Source: Bradyrhizobium tropiciagri
GTDB lineage: Bacteria > Pseudomonadota > Alphaproteobacteria > Rhizobiales > Xanthobacteraceae
Length of the DNA: 34,136 bases
Direction of reading: 5' to 3'
Assembly: GCF_001189845.1 (NCBI RefSeq)
Contig: NZ_LFLZ01000088.1
Coordinates: 1-34,136 of the forward strand
Of this stretch, positions 25,695-33,061 are shown piece by piece. A program made the position numbers and the translations under genes. The notes under the pieces are model-generated. The model ran no database searches, had not been told where the DNA came from, and worked only from the letters and a program-made list of their open reading frames with translations. Positions within the stretch are counted from its first letter, which is position 1. Every line of letters begins with the position of its first letter.

Positions 25695-26451
25695 AAACGC
25701 CAGCCCGAATGCAGCGCCACGATGCCGCCGGAGAGGCTCTGCCACTTCACGCGGGCAAAGCCGGCGGCGCCGATCATCTCGGCGAACGCGTTCGGCCGCG
25801 GGAATTTGCGGATCGACTCGACGAGATATTGATAGGATTCGGCGTCGCCAGTGACGGCGCGGCCGAGCGGCGGGATCACCTTGAAGGAGAACAGATCGTA
25901 GATCTTGTCGAGGCCGGGCACGTCGACGGTGGAGAATTCCAGGCACAGGAAGCGGCTGCCGGGCCTCAGCACCCGGTAGGCCTCGCGCAGCGCGAGCTCG
26001 ATCTGCGGCACGTTGCGGATGCCGAACGCGACGGTGTAGGCGTCGAACGAACGGTCGGCGAAGCCCAGCGCCTCGGCATTGCCCTCGACGAACGACACGC
26101 GGTCATCGAGGTGCTGTTTGGTGGCGCGCTCGCGGCCGACGGCGAGCATGTCGGTATTGATGTCGCAGACCGTGGCATGGAAGCCGCTGCCCGCGCCTTG
26201 GCGGCCCGGAACGAGATGTCGCCGGTGCCGCCGGCGACGTCGAGCAGCGCGAACGGCCGGTCGCCCTTCGGCGGGTCGAGCGTTGTGATCATGACGTCCT
26301 TCCAGGCCCGGTGCAGGCCGCCCGACATCAGATCGTTCATCAAGTCATAGCGCTGTGCCACGCTGTGAAACACGTCGTTCACCAGCGTCTGCTTCTCGCC
26401 CAGGGGCACGTCCCTGAAGCCGAAATGGGTGGTTTGATCCGGCCGATCCAT
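25691..26451 (-). CDS. ubiE: Ubiquinone/menaquinone C-methyltransferase UbiE (single-base frameshift near 26195)
   Basis: A SAM-dependent C-methyltransferase of the benzoquinol ring in ubiquinone synthesis. The N-terminal part MDRPDQTTHFGFRDVPLGEK, VFHSVAQRYDLMNDLMSGGLH and the SAM loop LLDVAGGTGDISFRAA are in one frame. The reading then breaks: - strand AAGGCGCGGGCAGCGG lacks one base needed for KAAGSG. The family sequence resumes in another frame with GFHATVCDINTDMLAVGRER and continues through FVEGNAEALGF, AFGIRNV, LREAYRVLRPGSRFLCLEFS and GGIVALHSGWRL to the TGA at 25691. Restored length is 253 residues, typical for the family. The start is ATG 26451. The gene is divergent from mutM and overlaps ubiB by 4 nt. 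Confidence 0.94.
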
Positions 26452-26591
26452 CACTCAGAACTCTTACCCTTTTTGGTCGCGCTGTCTTCACGCGAACCGG
26501 GGCCCGCTTCGCTCGAAAACGCTCCAGCCAAACCATAGCGCGGCGGCCGCAATGGCGCTATCACGTCACTTCCAAAAGGTGAATGCCTGCC

Positions 26592-27473
26592 ATGCCGGAA
26601 TTACCCGAAGTCGAGACCGTCCGCCGCGGCCTGCAACCGGCCATGGAAGGCTCCAAAATCCTCAAGGCCGAGGCCCGCCGCAAGGATTTGCGGTTTCCGT
26701 TTCAAAAAGACTTTATCGCCCGGCTCGAGGGCCAGACCATCACCGGGCTCGGCCGCCGTGCCAAATATTTGATGGCGGACCTGAATTCCGGCGACGTGTT
26801 GCTGATGCATCTCGGCATGTCGGGCTCGTTCCGCGTGCTGAAGCAGGAGGGTGCGGCGGCACCGGGGCAATTTCACCATCCGCGCAGCGACGATCGAGCG
26901 CATGATCACGTCGTGTTCCACATGTCGTCGGGCGCCGCTGTCGTGTTCAACGATCCCAGGCGCTTCGGCTACATGAAGATTATCCCCCGCAACGCGATCG
27001 AGGATGAACCGCTGTTGAAGGGGCTCGGTCCCGAGCCGCTCGGCAACGAGTTCGGCGCGGCGATGCTGGCACGCTCCTGCCACAACAAGAAGACCAGCCT
27101 GAAGGCGGCGCTGCTCGATCAGCGCGTGGTGGCGGGACTTGGCAACATCTATGTCTGCGAGGCGCTGTTTCGCTCGCATCTGTCGCCGCGGCGATTGGCC
27201 GCGACGCTTGCGACCAAGAAGGCCGAGCCCACCGACCACGCCAAACGGCTGGTCGATGCGATCCATTCGGTGCTCAACCAGGCGATCAAGGCTGGCGGCT
27301 CCTCGATCAGCGACCATCGGTTGACCAACGGTGATCTCGGCTATTTCCAGCATTCGTTCCAAGTCTACGACCGCGAAGGCGAGACATGCCGCACCTCTGG
27401 CTGCGAGGGCATCGTCAGGCGCTTCACCCAGAACGGTCGTTCGACGTTCTGGTGCCCGAAGTGCCAGAAATAA
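26592..27473 (+). CDS. mutM: Formamidopyrimidine-DNA glycosylase (Fpg)
   Basis: A base-excision repair glycosylase/AP lyase for 8-oxoguanine and formamidopyrimidines. The start at 26592 is fixed by chemistry: the enzyme uses its N-terminal proline as nucleophile, so the protein must begin M-PELPEVETVRRG; the ATG at 26583 would bury that proline. AAGGTGA at 26575-26581 fits the 26592 start. Also visible: E3, MHLGMSGSFRV, the helix-two-turn-helix region LLDQRVVAGLGNIYVCEALF and a C-terminal zinc finger C-x4-C-x16-C-x2-C (CRTSGC, then WCPKC). The length of 293 residues is normal. It is divergent from ubiE, which is common in Rhizobiales. Confidence 0.97.
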   Translation: MPELPEVETVRRGLQPAMEGSKILKAEARRKDLRFPFQKDFIARLEGQTITGLGRRAKYLMADLNSGDVLLMHLGMSGSFRVLKQEGAAAPGQFHHPRSDDRAHDHVVFHMSSGAAVVFNDPRRFGYMKIIPRNAIEDEPLLKGLGPEPLGNEFGAAMLARSCHNKKTSLKAALLDQRVVAGLGNIYVCEALFRSHLSPRRLAATLATKKAEPTDHAKRLVDAIHSVLNQAIKAGGSSISDHRLTNGDLGYFQHSFQVYDREGETCRTSGCEGIVRRFTQNGRSTFWCPKCQK

Positions 27474-27511
27474 CAACAAGGCAAAAACAACAACAAAGGG
27501 GAGAGCCGATC

Positions 27512-29191
27512 ATGAACGGCAACTGGCGCGATCGCGCCGCGACAAGCTTTCAGTGCGAGAAGCAGCCGGCGACCAGCAGCCGCGGCATGGTGGTAAGCAA
27601 TCATCCGTTGGCCTCGGCTGCTGGCGCCGAGATGCTAGCTGCCGGCGGCAATGCGATCGATGCGGCGATCGCGACCCTGTTCACGCTGACCGTGGTCGAG
27701 CCGATGATGGTCGGCATCATCGGTGGCGGCATGGCGCATATTCGTCTCGCCGACGGCAGCCATCGCTTCATCGATGGCCAGAGCACGGTGCCGCAGGCGG
27801 TGAAGCCGGATACCTACACCTCGAAGCCCGGTTCGGCGCATGACGTGTTCGACACCGTCGGCAACGAGAATCTGAACGGGCCGAAGGCGGTCGCGGTGCC
27901 GGGCTCGCTGAAGGCGTGGTGCGAAACGCTGCGCCGCTTCGGCACTATGAGCCTTGCCGACGTGATGCAGCCCGCGATCAAGCATGCCGCGCGCGGCTAT
28001 GCGGCGACGCCCTATCTGCATGAATGCATCACCGACGGCGCCGAGGAGATGCTGAAGGACAAGCCGATCTCGGCGATCTATCTGCCTGATGGCACGCCGC
28101 TGAAGCCCGGCGAGCGCGTGGTGCAGGCGGAGTATGCCGAGACGCTGAAATACATCGCCGACCATGGCGACAACGCGCTGTACCAGGGGCCGCTCGGCGA
28201 CATCCTGGTCGACTACATGAAGCGAAACGGCGGCTTCATCGCGCAGGATGATCTTGCGACCTACAAGACCGTCGAGCGGCAACCGATCCGGTGCGACTAT
28301 CGCGGCTGGGAGATCCTCGGGCCCCCGCCGCCCGCTGCATCGGGCGTGCATATCACGGAGATGCTCAACATCCTCGAAGGTTATGACATCGCCCACCTCG
28401 GCTTCGGCACGGCCGAGACGATCCACTATCTTGCCGAGGTGCTGAAGATCGCCTTTGCCGATCGTGAGGCTGCGAGCGGTGATCCCGCCTATATCAACGT
28501 GCCGGTGGAGCAGCTGACCTCGAAGGCCTATGCCGAGGAACGCCGCCGGGCGATCGATCCCGACCGCGCGCAGGCGTGGGGCGCCGGCGTCACCCAGCTC
28601 GAAAGCGCGCACACCACGCACATGACGGCGGCGGATGCGATGGGCAATGTGGTCGCGACCACCCAGACCATCAACAATCTGTTCGGCGCCAAGATCCTGA
28701 TCCCGGGCCTCGGCACCGTGCCGAACAACTACATGAACCTGTTCGATCCGCGGCCAGGGCACGCGCTGTCGCTGGCAGCAGGCAAGCGCGTCACCACCTC
28801 GATGTCGCCGATGATGGCGCTGCGCGACGGCAAACTGGTTTACGCACTTGGCCTGCCCGGCGGAAAGCGCATTTTCCCGAGCGCGATGCAGGCGCTGATC
28901 AATCTGATCGATCACGGTATGGACCTGCAGGAAGCGGTCGAGGCGCCGCGGGTGTGGACCGAGGGCAATGCGCTGGAGGTCGAGCAGGCGGTGCCGGAGG
29001 CTGTGCGAGCGTCGCTGTCAGCGAAAGGCCACAAGGTGCAAGTCGTGCCGACGGTCGCCGGCGGCATGAACGCGATCCAGTTCCACGCCGATGGCACAAT
29101 GTCCGGCGCAGCCTGCTGGCGCGCCGACGGCACGCCGGTCGGCATCGCCGGGGGTCTCGCGCGGGCGGGCGTGCGGTTCGCGTTGAGGTGA
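27512..29191 (+). CDS. ggt: Gamma-glutamyltransferase (Ntn-hydrolase family)
   Basis: A self-processing Ntn hydrolase that transfers or hydrolyses gamma-glutamyl groups (glutathione and related amides). The 559-residue precursor shows GMVVSNHPLASAAGAEMLAA, GGNAIDAAIATLFTLTVVEP, GIIGGGMAHI and the cleavage/nucleophile site AHTTHMTAAD with T368 at the small-subunit N-terminus. GNVVATTQTINNLFGAKI, NNYMNLFDP and TSMSPMMALRDGKL follow. The start MNGNWRDRAATSFQCEKQPA (27512) has AGGGGAG upstream; the longer reading from 27386 overlaps mutM. No signal peptide is visible, unlike periplasmic Ggt, so this is probably a cytoplasmic member whose substrate may not be glutathione. It follows mutM by 38 bp. 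Confidence 0.92.
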   Translation: MNGNWRDRAATSFQCEKQPATSSRGMVVSNHPLASAAGAEMLAAGGNAIDAAIATLFTLTVVEPMMVGIIGGGMAHIRLADGSHRFIDGQSTVPQAVKPDTYTSKPGSAHDVFDTVGNENLNGPKAVAVPGSLKAWCETLRRFGTMSLADVMQPAIKHAARGYAATPYLHECITDGAEEMLKDKPISAIYLPDGTPLKPGERVVQAEYAETLKYIADHGDNALYQGPLGDILVDYMKRNGGFIAQDDLATYKTVERQPIRCDYRGWEILGPPPPAASGVHITEMLNILEGYDIAHLGFGTAETIHYLAEVLKIAFADREAASGDPAYINVPVEQLTSKAYAEERRRAIDPDRAQAWGAGVTQLESAHTTHMTAADAMGNVVATTQTINNLFGAKILIPGLGTVPNNYMNLFDPRPGHALSLAAGKRVTTSMSPMMALRDGKLVYALGLPGGKRIFPSAMQALINLIDHGMDLQEAVEAPRVWTEGNALEVEQAVPEAVRASLSAKGHKVQVVPTVAGGMNAIQFHADGTMSGAACWRADGTPVGIAGGLARAGVRFALR

Positions 29192-29235
29192 CGCGGACTG
29201 CGCTGTTTGACAAGTGAACCGAGCACCATCCTCAA

Positions 29236-29358
29236 CGTCGTCCTGGCGAAAGCCAGGACCCATTACCCCTAGTCTCATTGTTGTGCGACGCTGGGGCCGC
29301 GATCCGGTTTCATCGCTGAGTGCGGTGGTTATGGGTCCTGGCTTTCGCCAGGACGACG
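29236..29358. repeat. 27-bp perfect inverted repeat with nested GAAA hairpins
   Basis: The arms at 29236-29262 and 29332-29358 are exact reverse complements over 27 bp, with 69 bp between. Each arm is itself a hairpin, TCCTGGC-GAAA-GCCAGGA, with a GNRA-type loop on the + strand for the left copy. It fills the convergent gap between ggt and the trypsin-like gene and may terminate both. No gene is seen in this 237-bp gap. Confidence 0.9.
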
Positions 29359-29428
29359 TCTGGGAAGAGTGGTGGCTGAATCACAGGACTCTCCGATCAC
29401 CCGCACGCGCGGACGATGACGGCTTGAG

Positions 29429-30802
29429 TTACTTCCTGACGCAGATCACGCGGACCACGGCGGCCTTGGCGTCCGCCGATTCGCCCGGAGCATTGACGCC
29501 ATGCGCCTTCAGGAAATTGCGCACCGTGTCGGCCGGCACCAGCGTGGCCTGCGCCGGTGGTGCCGCGTTTGCGGGGCCCGCAACGATGACAGGCTTCAGC
29601 AATGCGATACCGGCAAACTTGCCGCCGCCGTCGAGCGCTGCCGCACCGGAGAACCCGAGCGCAGGCGGCGGCGACAGCGCCTGATCGCTGCCGCCGAGTT
29701 GCGCCACCGACGCCTTGACGCTGCTCGCGGCCGCGCCGCCGCCCTGGTTTTGCGGATCGGCGATGCCGGTGATGTCGAGCGCGGTCCGCGTCGCCTGGCC
29801 TGCGATATCGAGCGGCTTCAATCCGCGCGCGCCGTAGATCCGCAGCAGAGCGAGATCGTGATCCTTGTCGTCGGCGACCCGGTCGGCACTGCCGTAACCC
29901 GGGATCGTCAGGGCGATACAGTCGCTGGTCGCCACACGGTCAGTTATGATCGCGCCATCGTCGCTGACCACGATCCCGGTGGCATATTCGACGGTCTTGC
30001 GCGGCGGCGGGCCGGCCTGCACGCCAGACGGAAATGCGTTGAAGGCGCTCGACATCGCGATCACCACCGGCTCGACGGTGGTCTGCATCGCCTGGTCGTA
30101 GAGGATGGTGAGGATGCGGACCTCGTCGCCCTTCAAGGTGCCGCGCAGATAGAACTTCTTCAGCCCCTGCATGCCCGACAGCACGACAAAATCCGGCTTC
30201 ACCACGGTGTAGTCGATGGTGCGGCCGGCCGGCTCCTTCTTCTCCTGCTCGGCGAGCTTCGCGGTGGTCGGGCTCGCCTCCTTGCGCCGGGTCAGCAGCA
30301 CCTGAACGGTGCCGGTCGGCGAGGTCCATTTGGCGCCGGAGGCGTCACTGGTGAGCTGCGGCACCAGTTTGGTGGGAATGCCGAGCCGCGCCCCGGTGGC
30401 GGGCTCGGTGACGATCCGCCAGCCGACGCTCTCCTGCTTGCGCCGCGCGGTGTCGGCGAGCACGCCGCGCTCCTGCGGGTTCAGCACGCCGGTCGGCTTG
30501 CCGCCGCGGTTCTTCTGGAATTCCTTGATGGCATTGACCATGCGCTCGCTGACGTCGCCGGTAATGGCGCCGTTATATTCGCCGACCCAGGCGAGGTCGG
30601 ATTGCAGCGCCAGCCGCTCGGCCTGCGCCATCGCGCTCGCGGTATCCTCGGGCTTCTGCAGCGCGGGTCGGATCGGCACCGTCGTCACGGTCTTCGGCTT
30701 GGCCCCGGCCGTCGATGGCGGCGTCAACTGGGCATGCGCACCGCCCATGCCGCCAACCGTCACGGCCGCGACCATCAATGTTGCCGAAAGCATCAATCTC
30801 AT
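29429..30802 (-). CDS. Secreted peptidoglycan-binding / degenerate trypsin-like protein
   Basis: A 457-residue exported protein. The start MRLMLSATLMVAAVTVGGMG gives a signal peptide with likely cleavage after AHA (residue 24). The in-frame extension to 30853 lacks support. Residues about 55-115 resemble a peptidoglycan-binding helical module (WVGEYNGAITGDVSERMVNA, then IKEFQKNRGGKPTGVLNPQE). The C-terminal half is trypsin/DegP-like: TGIVVSDDGAIITDRVATSD, HDLALLRI with the Asp, and LGFSGAAALDGGGKFAGIAL with a Ser in the position of the usual GNSGGP. The His normally following the strand IITxxH is not seen (DRVATSD instead), so proteolytic activity is doubtful. It is divergent from the moeB-like gene. 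The role, perhaps envelope binding, is inferred. Confidence 0.82.
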   Translation of the reverse strand: MRLMLSATLMVAAVTVGGMGGAHAQLTPPSTAGAKPKTVTTVPIRPALQKPEDTASAMAQAERLALQSDLAWVGEYNGAITGDVSERMVNAIKEFQKNRGGKPTGVLNPQERGVLADTARRKQESVGWRIVTEPATGARLGIPTKLVPQLTSDASGAKWTSPTGTVQVLLTRRKEASPTTAKLAEQEKKEPAGRTIDYTVVKPDFVVLSGMQGLKKFYLRGTLKGDEVRILTILYDQAMQTTVEPVVIAMSSAFNAFPSGVQAGPPPRKTVEYATGIVVSDDGAIITDRVATSDCIALTIPGYGSADRVADDKDHDLALLRIYGARGLKPLDIAGQATRTALDITGIADPQNQGGGAAASSVKASVAQLGGSDQALSPPPALGFSGAAALDGGGKFAGIALLKPVIVAGPANAAPPAQATLVPADTVRNFLKAHGVNAPGESADAKAAVVRVICVRK

Positions 30803-30912
30803 GACAAATCCGGGGAAAAGACTGAAACCATTGACGTCGACGCAATTAAGCACATCTGCTTGGTCGGCAACAACCGCGCTCCGGTTCAGGGAACAGCGCG
30901 CAGGACATCAAG

Positions 30913-31713
30913 ATGCTGAGTGCCGATGAACTTGAACGCTATGCCCGCCACATCGTGCTGCGCGAGGTGGGCGGCCCCGGCCAGAATGCGCTGAAGCAGG
31001 CGTCGGTGCTGGTGATCGGCGCCGGCGGCCTTGGCGCGCCGGTGCTGATGTATCTGGCTGCCGCCGGCGTCGGCCGTCTCGGCGTGATCGATGACGACAT
31101 CGTCTCGCTCTCCAATTTGCAGCGCCAGATCATCCATGCGACCACTGACATCGGCAAGCGCAAGGTCGACAGCGCGGCGGCGCAGATCCACGCGCTCAAT
31201 CCGCATGTGACGTTCGAGGCGCATCCGGTGCGACTCACCGCCGACAATGCGATGGCGCTGATCGGAAATTACGATCTCGTGCTCGACGGCTCCGACAATT
31301 TCGAGACCCGCTATCTCGTCGCCGATGCCTGCTTCCTCGCGAAGCGGCCGCTGATTACGGCCGCGCTGGGCCAGTTCGACGGCTCGCTGACCACGATCCG
31401 CGCCCATGAGAAGAATGCGGAAGGCGTCTTCAACCCGACCTATCGCTGCCTGTTCCCGGAGGCGCCGCCGCCGGGCACCGTGCCGGCCTGCGCAGAGGCC
31501 GGCGTGATGGGCGCGCTCGCCGGGCTGATGGGATCGATGATGGCGCTCGAGGCGATCCGCGAGATCGTCGGCTTCGGCGAGGGGCTGGTCGGCCGTCTCC
31601 TGATGGTGGATGCGCGCGCGATGCGGTTCGAAACCCTGCGCTACGCGCGCGATCCGCAGAACCCGCTCAATGGTGATGCAGCCGTGATCACTGATCTGAG
31701 CGGGCATCGGTAG
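30913..31713 (+). CDS. moeB: MoeB/ThiF/HesA family E1-like adenylyltransferase
   Basis: Activates the C-terminal glycine of a ubiquitin-like sulfur carrier (MoaD or ThiS) by adenylation. The 266-residue product has the N-terminal helix LSADELERYARHIVLREVGG, the nucleotide loop GAGGLGAPV (36-44), IDDDIVSLSNLQRQIIH (Arg finger region), LVLDGSDNFETRYLV and PACAEAGVMGALAGLMGSMM. The zinc site of E. coli MoeB (CYRC and CEVC) is mostly lost: the first pair reads TYRC and the second falls in ARDPQNPLNG with no Cys. MoeB versus ThiF assignment is uncertain because no partner gene is in the window. It lies 110 bp from the divergent peptidase gene. No rhodanese domain is present. Confidence 0.85.
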   Translation: MLSADELERYARHIVLREVGGPGQNALKQASVLVIGAGGLGAPVLMYLAAAGVGRLGVIDDDIVSLSNLQRQIIHATTDIGKRKVDSAAAQIHALNPHVTFEAHPVRLTADNAMALIGNYDLVLDGSDNFETRYLVADACFLAKRPLITAALGQFDGSLTTIRAHEKNAEGVFNPTYRCLFPEAPPPGTVPACAEAGVMGALAGLMGSMMALEAIREIVGFGEGLVGRLLMVDARAMRFETLRYARDPQNPLNGDAAVITDLSGHR

Positions 31714-31721
31714 TTCGCCAA

Positions 31722-31930
31722 AGCGGGATGAATTTTGATTAAATCGGCCTGACGCGCCCTCGGTTCACCTCTCCCCGCCGGGGAGAGGTCGGATTGCGGA
31801 GCAATCCGGGTGAGGGTTCTTGCTCTCTCGATAGACCGTAACCCCGATTTGCTGCGGAAATCGACCTCTCCCAAGGGAGAGGTGAATCGTGTTCGTGGCC
31901 GAACCTATTCAACCTAACTTCATCCCGATC
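31722..31930. repeat. Compound palindromic element (twin of 16098-16327)
   Basis: This element lies in the convergent gap between moeB and the aldo/keto reductase gene. Left end CGGGATGAATTTTGATTAAA, then GGTTCACCTCTCCCCG-C-CGGGGAGAGG, GGATTGC-GGA-GCAATCC and GGGTGAGGGT. The spacer CTTGCTCTCTCGATAGACCG follows, then GATTTGCTGCGGAAATC and CCTCTCCCAAGGGAGAGG. The right end reads AACCTAACTTCATCCCGATC, an imperfect inverse of the left end. Compared with its twin it lacks the inserted GATGCGAAGCATC hairpin and a CTCACCC in the right half. The right end abuts the reductase stop codon. Confidence 0.88.
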
Positions 31931-32937
31931 TAGGACGCGGTCGCAGGCTTCTCGCTGTCCATGTGCCGGAGGTGCTCCTCCGGATAGCGTCCGCCGGCGG
32001 CCGCGCCGGGCGGAAATGCGTCGGCCAGCGCGGCCAGATGCGCCGCGGTCAGCTTCACATCGAGCGCGCCGAGCGCTTCGGTCAGCCGCTCGCGCCGCCG
32101 CGCGCCGACCAGCGGCACGATGTCCGTGCCCTGTGCCGCGACCCAGGCGATCGCGACCTGCGCCGGCGAGGCACCGATCTCGCCGGCGATGCCGCGCAGC
32201 CGATCCGCGAGCGCAAGGTTGGTGTCGATATTGCCGGCCTGGAAGCGCGGGCTCAGCAGACGAAAATCCTTCGCCTCCGCGTGGTTCTTCGACCAGTGCC
32301 CGCTGATCAGCCCGCGCGCCAGCACGCCATAGGCAGTGATGCCGATGCCGAGCTCGCGGCAGGTGTTCAGGATGCCGGTCTCGATGCCGCGCGAGATCAG
32401 CGAATATTCGATCTGCAGATCGGCGATCGGGTGCACCTTGTGGGCGCGGCGGATGGTGTCGGAACCGACCTCCGATAGCCCGATATGCTTGATCCAGCCG
32501 GCCTTGATCATGTCGGCCATCGCGCCGACCGTGTCCTCGATCGGCACATTGGGATCGAGCCGCGCTGGGCGGTAGATGTCGATGTGATCGACGCTGAGCC
32601 GCTGCAGCGAATAGGCGACGAAATTCTTCATGGCATTGGGCCGGCAATCATAACCGAGAAAGCCGTAGTTGCGGTCGCGCAGCGCGCCGAACTTGACGCT
32701 GATCTGCAGATTGTCGCGGCTGCGGCTCTTCAGCGCCTCGCCGATCAGCATCTCGTTGTGGCCCATGCCGTAGAAGTCGCCGGTGTCGAGCAGCGTGATG
32801 CCGGCATCGAGCGCGGCATGGATGGTGGCGATGCTCTCGCTGCGATCGCTCGGCCCGTAGAAATCGGACATGCCCATGCAGCCGAGGCCGATCTGCGAGA
32901 CGGTGGGGCCGGTGGAACCGAGTTTGCGTGTATCCAT
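31930..32937 (-). CDS. Aldo/keto reductase
   Basis: A 335-residue NADPH-dependent reductase of the AKR TIM-barrel superfamily. The start MDTRKLGSTGPTVSQIGLGC (32937) matches the family; the 31-residue extension to 33030 would cover the promoter region of the divergent LysR gene. Catalytic D51 and Y56 sit in LLDTGDFYGMGHNE, and K82 in SVKFG. The fourth residue, the His of the usual YQLHRVDP motif, is replaced (A125 in IYRPARLDP), as I recall for one AKR subfamily. The NADP-binding end is IVPLVGARRRERLTEALGAL. It is divergent from the LysR gene, which probably controls it. The substrate is unknown. Confidence 0.92.
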   Translation of the reverse strand: MDTRKLGSTGPTVSQIGLGCMGMSDFYGPSDRSESIATIHAALDAGITLLDTGDFYGMGHNEMLIGEALKSRSRDNLQISVKFGALRDRNYGFLGYDCRPNAMKNFVAYSLQRLSVDHIDIYRPARLDPNVPIEDTVGAMADMIKAGWIKHIGLSEVGSDTIRRAHKVHPIADLQIEYSLISRGIETGILNTCRELGIGITAYGVLARGLISGHWSKNHAEAKDFRLLSPRFQAGNIDTNLALADRLRGIAGEIGASPAQVAIAWVAAQGTDIVPLVGARRRERLTEALGALDVKLTAAHLAALADAFPPGAAAGGRYPEEHLRHMDSEKPATAS

Positions 32938-33041
32938 GGTGGTGTTCCCTGCGTGTCGCGGCGTGCGATCGCGCCGCCAAAATCGCGAGGCTGATATGGG
33001 CCGACCTGCGTTTCGGGATAAGCTGGACAATCTCGAATGGG

Positions 33042-33061
33042 TTGTTCACTATATCGAACAA
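33042..33061. promoter_or_regulatory. Palindrome TTGTTC-N8-GAACAA at the LysR start codon
   Basis: A perfect 6-bp-arm inverted repeat whose last A is the first base of the LysR ATG at 33061. It lies in the 123-bp divergent gap with the aldo/keto reductase gene. The size and placement fit a LysR-type autoregulatory site. It would block its own translation start or transcript when bound. Confidence 0.6.

Noticed and set aside
26583..26591. ATG at 26583 as the mutM start
   Set aside because: It would place three residues before MPELPEVE and block the N-terminal proline nucleophile; AAGGTGA also fits the 26592 ATG better.
27635..28915. A 426-codon open frame on - inside ggt
   Set aside because: It is antisense to the conserved ggt frame with shadow composition.
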